Shown one piece after another: positions 1 through 10,700 of a stretch of 64,000 nt of DNA. The notes below the pieces were generated by a model. That model saw only the letters and a program-made list of their open reading frames with translations. It searched no databases and was not told the origin of the DNA. The stretch lies in the NCBI GenBank assembly GCA_026936335.1, contig JAPMXV010000031.1, forward strand, positions 248,001 through 312,000, given 5' to 3'. This DNA is from Mantamonas sphyraenae. Taxonomy: Eukaryota > CRuMs > Mantamonadidae. The position numbers and the translations under genes were made by a program. The stretch's first letter is position 1, and every line of letters begins with the position of its first letter.

Positions 1-345
1 TGGTGGCCAACCTCCAAGCCCTGCTGTCCTTCTCCTCAGACATCATGCTGGCCAAGGACGACTCGCCAGTGACCGTCGCCCTGCGCGGTTCCAAAACACT
101 TGTCTTTATGTATGTGCTGGAGCTCGGCACGCTTCTCGTCACCTTTCGCAAGAGCGCCAATGTCAAGAAGGCTCAGGGGAGCATCGACAACGCCGTGTCG
201 CTGTTGGAAAAGGGTAAGCAAGGAGACTGTGGGGTGTCACGACGTGCCATGGGTGCCCTTTTTTTGCTCACACCACTCTCATGTCTGCAACACAGTGTGC
301 AACCTCATTGGAAATCTGGACAACAGACACATGTCGTTGAGGTGA
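1..345 (+). CDS. 3' end of an unrecognised gene, two exons, start outside the window
   Basis: The frame is open from the left edge, so the 5' part of the gene is missing. Exon one ends at 213 before a GTAAGC donor. An 82-base intron ends in ACACAG at 295, and exon two runs 296-345 to TGA. The join is phase 1 and keeps the frame (EK-VCNLIGNLDN). The visible part is about 87 residues: a hydrophobic strand-like stretch (KTLVFMYVLELGTLLVTF), then an amphipathic helix (NVKKAQGSIDNAVSLLEKV) and a short polar tail. A beta-strand followed by a closing helix recalls Roadblock/longin-type small folds, but this is only a pattern impression. The real function is unknown. The next gene converges from the other strand, 67 bases away. 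Confidence 0.6.
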
Positions 346-412
346 CAGAAAGGGGGGGAGGCGTGGGGGGTTGGAACGCGGGACGAGAGGCGATCAAATG
401 ATTTGGTTTTGT

Positions 413-721
413 TCAAAATCCTGGCGCGTTGGTCTCTTCCGCCTGCGTCCATGCGCTGTGGTCCAGCTCGGCGGCCGCCTGTGCCTTCTCTTCGTGCAGG
501 GCGAGCTCACACTCCACTCGCTGCTTCTCCTGTTCGTTGTAGGCAAAGATGGAGCTCATAAAGGGCGTATAAATCATGGTGACGTGCTTCTCCAGGGCGC
601 GGAAATCCGCGTTCAGCTTGGCCGTCTGGGCACTCAGGTCTTCCACCAGAAAGTTGGTCTGGTGCAGGTTGGTTGCCAAGCCTCCATAGGCATCCAACAC
701 GTCCAGCTGCAGATCGTTCAT
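413..721 (-). CDS. Small helical/coiled-coil protein, 102 aa, unrecognised
   Basis: This is a single exon from ATG at 721 to TGA at 413. The frame is open further upstream, but that extension is composed of CA-repeat-encoded Thr/His and reads like 5' leader, so I chose the inner ATG (MNDLQLDVLDAYGG). The protein is almost entirely helical by appearance, with heptad-like Leu/Val spacing across residues 3-45 and a charged helix (NEQEKQRVECELALHEEK) near the end. It has no membrane segment or signal peptide. Size and character resemble small subunits of multi-subunit helical assemblies such as BLOC-1/BORC or kinetochore complexes, but I do not recognise a specific family. A CA-rich leader lies directly upstream on the sense strand. 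Confidence 0.6.
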   Translation of the reverse strand: MNDLQLDVLDAYGGLATNLHQTNFLVEDLSAQTAKLNADFRALEKHVTMIYTPFMSSIFAYNEQEKQRVECELALHEEKAQAAAELDHSAWTQAEETNAPGF

Positions 722-959
722 CGTCTCGTGGGCGTGTGTGTGTGTGTTGTGGGTTTTTGGGTTGGCTTGACGGGTGGCCGTTTGCCGTTCAAACTGCGAG
801 TTTTGGCGCGAAAAATCGGTTTGAGGTTTTCGGGTTTGGCATGCTGCTGCATGTGGCCGTTGCTCCACACACACGGCCTCACGTACGACGACTGCATTGT
901 GGGAAAACACAGCCATTGGGGGATCTGAATTGTGCTTGGGTGCTGCATTTCCGGTCTGC

Positions 960-3215
960 TCACAATGATTCGCTCTCGTTTTCCATCATGGTGGCCTCCT
1001 CGACAAGTTGGATGGCCTTGCGGATAAACTTGGTCTGTTGTGTGTCTGTGAGCGAGGTGGCACGGTTGGACGAGCGAACCAGGGCCAGGATCTGGTCGAC
1101 GACGTCCTGTTGCTGGTTGAGGAGGCCGGCACTCTCTGCTATCTCGTCGTTGAGCTGCTTCATGACAATGGGCACGACCACAGAGGCGGTCCAACGCACC
1201 ATGGCCTCCAACTCCTCGGGTTCCAGGTGCTGTTGGGCAGGCACGGTTGCGGCAAGGTCCGAGGCAATGGATTGGAGGTTGGACGAGGACAACCCAGCCA
1301 CAAGGCTGTCCGACACATCACTGCCCTTCCTCGCCAGCATCGTCGATGCGTCGTCATTGCTACGGTCCCCACTGCTTGCGCTTGCGCCGCTGTTGTTGTT
1401 GTTGTTGTTGCTGCTGCTGTTGTTGTTGGCAATGTACACCACCGAGGCAACAGAGGAGGTGGAGGATGCGGAGGAGGCTGAGGATGACGAGGAGTTGGCG
1501 CTGGAGGGCAACGAAGCACTTTCGCGGTTGCCCACCATGAGTGCTTCCATCATCTGCACAGTGGCCAGTTCGTCCAGGACCGCACGTGCCACACGTTGCA
1601 CAAGCCAGCCCTGTTGCAACCCAGCCACCTGTGGCAGGTCACTCTCGTTCTCCTGTGCCGCCAGCTGAAGCAACAGCGCATGCATATCGCCCTCCCTCTG
1701 CGCCCTCCATGCCTGAAACTCATCCAACAGAGCCTCGGCCTGTGCCACACTCGTCGTCGCCGTGTGGTTGTTGTCGTTTTGCTTCCTTCGCTCTGTGCGC
1801 ACCATCCACGCACGCACGGCTCCCTCCACACGCCTCTGCACCCACGTCACAGCCATTGATAAATACTCTGTGTCATGAAATGTGAAGGGTGAGTGTGATT
1901 GGGTGTGAGTGTGAGTGTGAGAGTGTGCCTGCGCGTGAGAGTCCATATTCTTCCAAAACGACGTTTTGCTTCTCTCTTTGTGCTCTCTCTCGCACTCTGT
2001 GGGGCTGTCCACGACATCCTCGTCTCCCTTCTTTGTTTGGAGGAGGGCGTGACCAGCCGGTGGGTTGCGATGGATGGATGCAGCCAATCTCGTTCCACGT
2101 ACCTCCTTGTCCGTCGTCGGCTTTGTCGGCCAGTGCGAGCTGGGCGTCGCTGAGGTCCAGAGCGGGCATTTCCCGCTGGGTCACACACACAGACAGGTGC
2201 AGGGTGGCTCGCGGCATATCTTGGAGCGCCACTGCACAGTCGTACACCTTTCCCATGTGTTCAAAGTGGTTCAGAGGCAGCTGAGCCCAGCCCAGCCGCT
2301 CCTTGCCGTTTTGGCCCCCGACCAGCTCCACCGTCATTTCTCGCCGCCCCTTGTTTGCCGCCACGTCCTCAAACACCAGCGACTGCCCACAGCTGTGTGT
2401 GTGCACCACACGCACATGCGCACCCATGTGCATCCGTGTGAGTATCTGTGTCAGCCACACACACGGCTTCCATCTGTGGCTGTGTGCAGCAAGTCCCGTC
2501 GTCGCAAACTCACCTTTTCGGCGACCGCCGCTCGCCGATCGGCTCGCTGCTCACTCTCCGCTCGCCCAGTTGGAATACATACACAGAGTTGGCCACTGTG
2601 CACACGTCGAGGGCCGAGTCACACCCATAGGAAGCGGCAGTCCGTTGTCAGCTGCCGTGTCAGTCTCCTCCCGTTTGGTGGGGACATGTGCTTTTTCGGC
2701 GCCCATCCATCCATCCTGTCTCTCTCTCTCTCTCGAAACATACCGTCCTTGCGTCCTTCAGATTCACTCTGCTCCAGAAAATGCACGTCGATGTGCATGT
2801 CCACCACATCGCCCTATGTTCCATGCGGTGTATGTATGTGTACGTGTTGTGCGTGCATGTGTGTGTGTGTCAGACGGTGGACCCTGCCAAAGGGAGGGTC
2901 GACAAAGCTCCCGCACGACTTCCATCTCCTCCTACACTTTGACATCGCCGTGTTCCTTCTGTTCCTGTTCACCCACCCCCCCCCACGCATCACATCTCCA
3001 CCACCCCTCTCCCCCTCCCCCGGCAGTCACCCTATCCGTACCTTGGCAAAGTCTTCGACCTTCACCGGAGCTGCAGGGCTCGCCTCCGCCTCCGAACTGC
3101 CCTCGCCATCCGTCTCCTCCTTTCTGTCGGCCCACAGGTAGCCTCCCTTGTGCAACGCATACAACAGTGCCGATCCCACCACCAATCCGCCTCCCAGTTT
3201 CCACAATTTGGACAT
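960..3215 (-). CDS. N-terminally membrane-anchored protein with a C2-like domain, five exons, 507 aa
   Basis: Five exons join in frame: 3215-3042, 2813-2744, 2595-2514, 2392-2103 and 1867-960. Donors are GTACGG, GTATGT, GTGAGT and GTACGT; all acceptors end in AG. The protein begins MSKLWKLGGGLVVGSALLYA, a short basic start and one hydrophobic segment (about residues 8-22), suggesting an anchor with the rest in the cytosol. Residues about 50-200 read as a beta-sandwich of C2 type (VVDMHIDVHFLE, NSVYVFQLGE, EMTVELVG, GWAQLPL, ATLHLSVCV). I cannot identify the acidic calcium-binding loops, so it may bind lipid without calcium. The second half is low complexity (Ser and Asn runs) between helical stretches. 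The C2 assignment is inference from strand pattern. The first intron acceptor (ACATAG, 2814) is the weakest junction. Confidence 0.65.
1390..1428. repeat. TTG/CTG trinucleotide run inside the C2-like gene
   Basis: An uninterrupted run of TTG and CTG triplets on the + strand. On the coding strand it reads AAC/AGC and encodes the Asn/Ser homopolymer stretch in the last exon of the C2-like gene. Such tracts vary in length between alleles. Confidence 0.8.
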
Positions 3216-3442
3216 CACGGGCCTCGGTGTTTTCGCAGTGTCTCGGCCGCCGCGCCCCTTCCTCCTCCTCACATTCCCTCACCGCACCCCCCCCACCCCC
3301 ACGGCTTACCACCCTCACCACTTCCCACCACCGCCTTTCTTTTTGTCCCTCCCAGAGACGGGATCTTTGCACAGTCGTGTGCGCAGCGCGGTGGCAGCCA
3401 CCCCGTTCACACACACACACACACACACCCTCGCAACACGTC

Positions 3443-4309
3443 ATGGACGCCCTGGACGACTGGCTGGACAATACGGCCTTGCAGCTGGAGACATTTGTGA
3501 ACGAGCTGCACAAGGACACGCCTGCGGATGCCAACCTGTGGTACCACACGCCCAGGCGTCACCTGGAAGAGATGCTCTCACTTGGCGCGGTCTTTGTCGT
3601 CCTGCTGGCCTTCATCCTGCTCTGGATGCGCAAGCCGCGCTTTGAAAAGTCCCGTGACGCCACCCCTGGCTTTTCCTGGTATGAGCACCTTATGTTGTTC
3701 CCCTACCTCTTCTGCACGGGTCTGGGACTGTACTACAAGGCCCAGCGAGGGGCCCTCTTCTGGGTCTTCCAGCCGTGTCATCCGCTGGCCCTCCTGCAGC
3801 TGGTCACGTACTATGTGCGACCTCTGGCGCCCCAGCTCAGCAACGAGCTGTTCCAATGTCTCGTCTACACCTGCTTTGCACCCGTCATGGCCCTCGCCCA
3901 CCCGGACACCACGTACTATCGCTTTCCGTTTGAGATCGAATGCTTCTACGTCCAGCACATCTACATGATTATCCTGCCCTTCTACATGATCATCCGCGGC
4001 CACATGGTAGTCCGTCGCAGTGCCTATTACCCGCTTCTTACGTTTGCCGTCATGTCCCTGTACCACATTGTCGTGGTCCTCCCGGCCGCGTTTTACTCGG
4101 GCCTCAACATCAACCTCATGCTCCAGCCCCTCAAGATCATGCCCAAATACCTCGGCTACCACTACCGCCCGCCCATGTTCCTTGTCACCTTTGCCATCAT
4201 GATGGTCAGCGTCCAGGTCTACCTCTTTGTCGCCGCCATTGTCAACGCCCCCTACGACGCCCAGCTCGCAGCCGTCGACGCAGACAAAGACAGCAAGAAG
4301 AAGCAGTGA
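3443..4309 (+). CDS. TMEM164: TMEM164-family multipass membrane protein, 288 aa
   Basis: A single exon from ATG 3443 to TGA 4307-4309. An upstream extension of the frame exists but is CA-repeat leader and was rejected. The protein has a soluble N-terminus and about seven hydrophobic segments, with a Lys-rich end. The segment PFEIECFYVQHIYMIILPFY matches the hallmark of TMEM164 (PFELE-YY-QH...P-Y), and FQPCHPLA corresponds to the family's NPCH motif, whose Cys and His are likely active-site residues. Human TMEM164 has been reported as an acyltransferase that makes C16 ether phospholipids and affects ferroptosis and autophagy. The length (288 against roughly 297 in human) supports a full-length gene. 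A long CA repeat sits about 20-40 bases upstream of the ATG. Family assignment is from remembered motif order. Confidence 0.85.
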   Translation: MDALDDWLDNTALQLETFVNELHKDTPADANLWYHTPRRHLEEMLSLGAVFVVLLAFILLWMRKPRFEKSRDATPGFSWYEHLMLFPYLFCTGLGLYYKAQRGALFWVFQPCHPLALLQLVTYYVRPLAPQLSNELFQCLVYTCFAPVMALAHPDTTYYRFPFEIECFYVQHIYMIILPFYMIIRGHMVVRRSAYYPLLTFAVMSLYHIVVVLPAAFYSGLNINLMLQPLKIMPKYLGYHYRPPMFLVTFAIMMVSVQVYLFVAAIVNAPYDAQLAAVDADKDSKKKQ

Positions 4310-4472
4310 GCAGCAAGGCAGGAAGGCCAGTGGATGTTCCACTCACAGACAACAGAGTGTGTGAGGCATGCCAAGAGCTGGTTGATTCTGAAAACACAAT
4401 GTTCATTCACAGCACCTTGCTATTCATGTGACAAACGGGTCTTGGGGTCCAATCCACACAGACAGCTGCTTG

Positions 4473-5621
4473 CTACAAACTGTGGTTGCTGCCCGTGGGT
4501 TTTGTGGCATGGACGCCTGCACTTTCGCGCCCGTCCAGCACCAGGTCGTCGGGAAACACTTCTGTCCGATCAATGAACATGGCGTCTTGCACTTCGAAGC
4601 CTGCGTCTGTGCACGCGCGTGAAAACACGTCGGGTGTGAAAAAGTGGATGGCCGGTGGCAGTTTGTCCGCGCGATCCTTTTCGATCTCATGCACGTTGTC
4701 GATGTACCCTGGCCACGGATCGCCCTCTGCCAGCTTGCGTTCAAACACAGGAATCAGTGCGCTGAAATTCTTGATGTAGGGCGTCTCGCAAACCATGTAC
4801 AGGCTGCCTCCAGGCCTCAACCACCGCCAAAACGCAGCCAGACACTGCATGAGACCCTCTCCGTCGAAAAAGTGCAACACACGGCAAATGAGGATGGCGT
4901 CCAGGCTGTTGGGTGGGAACAGGCTTGCGTCGGGAACTGTCCCGATCCGCGGCAACACCTTGGTGCGCCCCTGTTTGTCCAACATGCGATTCTGCATCAC
5001 GTACAAGTGACGAACGTCCATGTCATTGCCCACCATACGCACGTGGTCCAGCGACACGTCCTTGTGGCCCACCACAGTCTGTGGCACGAGACCATACGCA
5101 GTGCCAAGATCTGCGGCCACCCACACCGCCTCCTCACGGCTCTTGGACACAACCTGCTCCACAAACGCCTCCGAGACAGGATCCAGATACGATGTCATGT
5201 ACCCATACGCGTTCTGGGTGACCACAAACCCGCCCCGCTCCGTGGAGGGCAGCTCCACGTCGTCCAAGCCACCCTCCTGGTCCAGTTCACCCACCCACTT
5301 CCCTTCCAGGGTCAACCAAGGCACTGTTTGCGACTTGTCTTGCGCCTGCTTCACCCACAGCGCGTCCACGTCGACATCCACCTTCTCCTCACCCGTCAGA
5401 CCGTGTTTCTCCAGCCAGGCCAGCGTTTCGGCGACAATCTCGTCGTGCTCGTCACCGCCCTCCGTCGTCAGGCCTCCCGCGCGTGCAAGCACCCGCAGCG
5501 ACGCGTCTGTGCAATGTGAATCCAGTGCTGTCAACATGGCCAGTCGCCCCAACGCATCGCTGTCTGCAAACAGCGCCAACGCATCGCCGTCCGCACCGAC
5601 ATCACTGCTGCTGCTGCTCAT
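4473..5621 (-). CDS. Class I SAM-dependent methyltransferase, 382 aa
   Basis: Single exon, ATG 5621 to stop at 4473. I preferred the inner ATG (MSSSSSDVGADGDA) over an upstream in-frame one because it leaves room for a leader after the neighbouring gene's stop at 5736. Residues about 1-130 form a helical, acidic N-terminal region. From about residue 160 the Rossmann methyltransferase core follows: motif I as VAADLGTAYG, the acidic motif II region, DAILICRVLHFF as the motif IV strand, and WLRPGGSLYMVCET as the post-motif loop and strand 5. The core resembles stand-alone class I enzymes common in Legionella-like bacteria and some protists. The substrate cannot be told. Nothing else here links it to a pathway. 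Confidence 0.75.
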   Translation of the reverse strand: MSSSSSDVGADGDALALFADSDALGRLAMLTALDSHCTDASLRVLARAGGLTTEGGDEHDEIVAETLAWLEKHGLTGEEKVDVDVDALWVKQAQDKSQTVPWLTLEGKWVGELDQEGGLDDVELPSTERGGFVVTQNAYGYMTSYLDPVSEAFVEQVVSKSREEAVWVAADLGTAYGLVPQTVVGHKDVSLDHVRMVGNDMDVRHLYVMQNRMLDKQGRTKVLPRIGTVPDASLFPPNSLDAILICRVLHFFDGEGLMQCLAAFWRWLRPGGSLYMVCETPYIKNFSALIPVFERKLAEGDPWPGYIDNVHEIEKDRADKLPPAIHFFTPDVFSRACTDAGFEVQDAMFIDRTEVFPDDLVLDGRESAGVHATKPTGSNHSL

Positions 5622-5735
5622 GGTCGTCGCCAAAGGTTGTGCTCCCCAGCGCAAGCGCCCAGCAACAACACACCTCAACCCCAACAAATTTGCAACCCCA
5701 TCCTTCCAGAAGCATCCCATTTGTTTTGTCTGCAC

Positions 5736-7282
5736 TCACTTCTTCTTTGCAAACCAGACGAGACCGGTGTACACGGTGGCGAGGATGGCCACACTGAAGC
5801 TGTGGCGTGCCAAGTCGGTGTAGTGTTCCTCAAGATCCCATACCGTGTCCATGTAGTCCACCTCGTCCTGGGTGTAGGCGGCCACAAAGTGGGCAATCGC
5901 GTTCGACTTGGGTGTTCGATGGCCCGGCCGCACGCTCATCACAATTTCCTTCTTTTCTGCGTCGTAACTCACGTCACCTGCCACCGTGGCCAGGGTGCCC
6001 ACAGACACCACCTCACGCGTGGTCTCTCCCTTGAGCTGATCCCACGTGAGTCCCTCCGGCAGCTCGCCCTTGAACGTCTCCAGGTGAGCCTTTTGCGTCT
6101 CCTGCATGGCTTCCACCTCTTCCTCCTGCGCAGGTTCCTGCAACAGTCGCCACGACTGCATGGTCACCTCGTCGCGTGCATACTCGCCCTCCACGGCCTC
6201 GGGCACCACGTGCACCACATACTGGCTCCCACGCTTCCCTTGCTTCTCCTCCAGACGCTTCAGGTTGAGCTTGGCAAGCTTCATCTGCATGCTTTCCTCT
6301 CCCACACTCTCGTCACTTTCCAGCTCTGCCACCAGTCGCTGCGCCGCCTGCAGCCGGTTGTCCAGTTGGTCGTTCACGCGCAGGTAAAAGTCGCGGAAGC
6401 ATGCCATGCGGTGCACCTGTGGCACCACACGCAGCTTCTCCCCGTCGCCCATCTCTGCCTTGTACGTCGTCGTCGTCGCACGGTACGCCACCACGGGGCG
6501 GCCCTGTTTGTTTGTGCCCACATTCGCCAAACCCTCTTCGTCCTCCCGCAGTTCCACCTGTCCGTCCAGAATCACATTCACTGCATCCACACATGCCACA
6601 CAATGTGTCCATGTCCATCCACGGCACCACACACGCACACCCATCCCGTGTCAGCGATTCCGAGCCAATCTCCGCCGTCTCGCATGTGGCCCCACGTCCC
6701 GTGCCTGCTGCCCCCCCTCCCCCTCCCTCAACCCCTCGCCTTCTGTCGCTTCCACCACTTACATGCGGCCTCACGCGGCTGATCGTGCACCAATTCCATC
6801 TTTTCGTCGACGCCCAGGTGGTCCAGCACCTCGTCCAGGTCGGTCGACTCGACTTCGCGGTCCAGGTACAGCGAGGCGACCAACTTGGCCGGCTCCCGCA
6901 CGTTCTTGGGCTTGTTGGTCACCGTGCGCTTGAGAGAGGAGTCGGACAACCACCAGGAGGGACTCAGAGGGTGGAATTCGTACCATTCAATCACACGCTC
7001 CTCCGGGTCCAGCTCCAGACACTCCTCCTCCTCACCCGTCACCTCGTTCACTCGCTTCACCACCGTCCGCTTGCCGTCCTTGTAGAACAGATCACGGTGC
7101 ACACGGTATGCCTTGTACATGTACGCGGCCCCGTTGGCCACCATCAGTCCAGCCACCACTCCGGCCACTTTTGCGTCCGTCATGTCCTCCGTAAACACCA
7201 GTTTGCGTCGCAATCCCTGTTTCACCGTCGCCACATAGTCAATCTGCTGCTTGCCATTGCTTCCACTGCTTCCACTGCTCAT
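5736..7282 (-). CDS. Two-pass membrane protein with long soluble loop, two exons, 454 aa, unrecognised
   Basis: Exon one runs 7282-6763 and ends at a GTAAGT donor. The 182-base intron ends in GATGCAG, and exon two runs 6580-5736. The phase 1 join gives PREAALNVILDGQ without a frame break. There is one hydrophobic segment near residues 37-55 (VAGVVAGLMVANGAAYMY) and another at the very end (FSVAILATVYTGLVWF), followed only by AKKK. The roughly 380 residues between are soluble, charged and mixed alpha/beta. The hairpin-like layout with a lysine tail suggests an organelle or ER membrane protein with the loop on one side. The topology resembles MUL1-type proteins, but I see no RING finger and do not assign that family. 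Function unknown. Confidence 0.7.
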
Positions 7283-7738
7283 GTTTCCTCGGCGGATGTG
7301 ATTTGGAGTTGGATGCGCAAGGCGAACGGCTGCCTCCCCTCGCGCTTCCTTCCCAACCGCTCTCTCTTGGGGTCTCCGAGTCACAATGCGCCCTATCTTT
7401 TGGTTGGCACGCAAGAGAGAATCCATTGAACATTGCGATATGTGGTTCTGGCCTCGTCCGTGCCTTTCTGCACGTGCACAAGCGCATAGAAACTTTCAGC
7501 GCCTTTGGTCTTCCAGAGGATTCCCACAGGCCATTTTTTGGCCTCCAATCCTTCTTTTCTTCCCAGTGGCCTCCATGCCATGCGAAACACACGCCCACAG
7601 ATGCATTTCCGCCTCTGTTGCTCAACGAAGCAACGCGCCCCTGTCAATCTGAATTCAAGCTGTTGCGATCGTGTCGCGTGCGCTGCTCGTTCCATAACTT
7701 TTTCTCACCTTCTCACCGCCCTAACCATCCCATACGCG
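7283..7738. other. Divergent intergenic spacer, 456 bases
   Basis: This is one of the longest gene-free stretches in the window. It lies between the divergent two-pass membrane protein gene and the Patched-like gene, so it must carry both promoters. Open frames cross it on both strands, but none has convincing codon use or conserved content. It is richer in A and T near 7690-7740. I see no TATA element, repeat or RNA gene. Confidence 0.5.
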
Positions 7739-10700
7739 ATGCGAAAGAAAGCAAATCGAGTTAGAACTCGTTTACGTTGGTATGAAAAGCCTGCCGTCCA
7801 CATAGATTTGTGGCTGCATGGCTTCTTCTTCCGCTTGGGCAAGTCCGTGTCGCGTCGTCCGCACGTGTTTGTTTTTCTGCCCCTGGCCCTTTCGGTGCTC
7901 GCTATACTGGGATGGGGCCGTGTGCAGATCCAATCACCCACCGTATCTGATCTGGCACCAGCCGAGTCAGTGCCCCTGCAGGGATACATGCTCTGGTCGC
8001 GCTACTTCAACAGCTACGGAGGCAACTTGCAGATTGTCATTCGCTACGGCTCTCGAGAACTTCTGAGCGAGGTTCGCACCTACGTGGATCAGTGGGAATC
8101 CCCTCTACGAGCACGTGGTGGTGGTGGCTATTACGCCAGTGACTTTTGCCTCCCTGCAAATGTTTCCGCGTCCCGCGTCATCACGCTGGAACGCCAGCCG
8201 CGGCCGGTGCGCCAAAAATGCCGAGTTTTTTCGGCCCCACTTTCCGGCGACACCACGTTTGTGTCAGCCAGCGAGAATGTCACGTCGCGCTTGGACGTGC
8301 GCCCTGGCGTCACCGTCGTCGGGGAGTACGGTGTGGGCATGAAACTCCACAACGTCGAATCAACGGCCCCTGGCTCGGCCACCTCGCAAACCTTCCGGTT
8401 GCTCGTTCCCTTCGAGCGAGTCCGTGTTGGCGACGCCATCCACGGGCCGCGCCAGCCCATTGAGCTGGAGCTGGAGCAGAGCATCAACCAACGCTCCTGG
8501 ACCCACGCCGGACCCAAGAGCGAGGTGATTGCCAGCCTCGATCGTCTCTACGGCGTGGACATCTACATTGTTCTCGGCTTCCTGGCCCTTTTTGGCGCCG
8601 TCATGGTCTACGCCTGGCTTTCGTCTGCACGCAGCGCACGTGGACAGTGGCGGCTTTGGTTTGCACCCATGAGCTTTGTGTCGTCCACACTGTCCATCCT
8701 GGCCACGTGGGGGCTGTTTTTCTGGCTGGGTTGGTACCCTGTGCTGGCAACCATGTTCTCCTTCATTGTCTGCCTGGGCATTGGCATGGACGACGCCTAC
8801 CTTCTTCTCCATCTCATCGACCACGCCCATGGCAAGCCCTCCACACGCTTGGCCCATGGCATGGCTCATGCAGGACCGGCCATTGTCATGACCTCCATCA
8901 CCGATGCCATCGTGTTTGCCATCGGCACAACCTCGTCCGTGCCCTACATCCGCGACATGTGCATCATCACCTGTGCCACCGTCATTGTCGACGCCATCAT
9001 GCAGTCCACCTTCTTTGTAGCCCTGCTCTACCTCGACATGGTGCGTCAGCACGCACAAACCGACCGCCTTGGCTGCGTGCCTTGCATGCGTGCCTGCTGC
9101 CAGCCAGGGTACGCCACGCGTGTGGGCGACACCACAAGCTTTGATCTTGCCGTGGAGTACGAGCCGTCGGTGGGTGGCATGAGCACCAGCTCCTCGGGCG
9201 TCCAACCGGAAACGGGCACGATGGCTCACAACGGCAACAGCTCGCGGGGTGGCAGCATCTCGCGCAGCAGCTCGCTGTACGCCACAATGACCCCCGAGAC
9301 GGCGGCCAGCACCATCACGCCGGGCATCGCTACGCCAACCGAGACCGGGTTCAGCATCCACACAGAGACGCAGTTCACCGAATCCGAGGGACCATCGCCC
9401 AGGGACAGCTTGCCTGCGCTGGACACAAACGATGCGGCACGTAAGGACAGCCGGATTGTGGACGCTGAACTACGTGTGGAGCATGTTGGAGCCAACCCCA
9501 AGCGGAACAGCAACCCACCCAGAGCTCGCGTGCAAGGCTTTGCCAACATCCCACGCTGGGCACAGACTCACTGGATTGCACGCATCCACAGTAGCCGCCT
9601 TGGCACTGTGCTGGCCACGTGCTTTGTGGTCTTGGCTGTGATTGTCATTGCCAGCGCCACGTCATCCTTCCAACCGGGTCTCATTTCTCCGCGGGACCAA
9701 AGCTTCCCTGGAGAAGCTGTGTACGAGGTCGACCTTACCCTCACGACCCACTTTACGCGTCAGGAGGACATGTTTGCCATTGTGCGGTTTGGGGAGAACC
9801 AGCAGCCCAGCAGCGCCGTGTTCCAGCAGAAGTGGAACAGCTTGTTTGCACGCGTGGTGGCTTTGCCTGCGAGCAACATCACTGTGCTTCCTGGCACTGC
9901 ACGCAATTGGTTGCAGGACATGGCTGCCTGGGCTGCTGCTGAACAGGCAACTCCCACTCTGCCCACAGACACCGTTGCGTTTGGCCGTCTGCTCCACCGG
10001 TTCCTGGACGATGCTCGCTTCTCCACCTATCGCGAAGACATGATCTTTGCCAAAGAGTACGTCGCTGGCACGTACGAACGTGTCCTCGAGGCCTGCGTCT
10101 TTGTTGTGCCCATCAAGCAAGTGGAAACCACACAGGAAACGTTTCAGGGGGCCAACAAGTTCTTTGCTGCAGTCGAAAAGGCACGCAATGACGTTGTGGG
10201 AGCCTCCAGCGAGTGGAACATCCATCTGGCTGCACCGCAGTGGTTGGAGCTCGACTCCACGTCGACCATCTTTGCCAAGATTGCGCAAGATCTGCTTGTG
10301 AGCAGCCTGGCCATGTTTGTGGTGTTTTGGCTCTTTTTGTTCGATCCTCGCGTGTCGGCTGCGCTTGTGGGCGTGCTGCTCTTCCTGGCCTTCTTTGCCG
10401 TCAGCGTGGTCCACCTGGCCGGCTTTGCCTTTGACTCGCAGGCCATGCTGTCACTGCTGCTCTCCTATGGCTCCATCGTGGACTACTCTGCACATGTGGC
10501 CCACCAGTACATGATCAGCGTGCACAGGAAGCCTCGCCAGCGCCTTGAGATGGCTCTCAACCACATCGGCGGCATCCTGGTCGACGCATTTGTCACCACC
10601 GCCCTCAGCTCCATTATTTGCTTGTTCCTCACCAACTCTCTCCTCGGTTTCTTTGTTCTGTACAGCGTTGCCGTCGTTACGGCCTTCATCTTTGCAGCTG

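Noticed and set aside
673-1668. 331-codon + strand frame
   Set aside because: Antisense to the last exon of the C2-like gene; poly-Leu and Cys stretches come from the repeat tract.
2303-3442. Long open extension upstream of the TMEM164 start on the + strand
   Set aside because: It overlaps the exons of the C2-like gene, is made of Ser/Pro/His-rich translation of repeats, and the TMEM164 family begins near the inner ATG at 3443.
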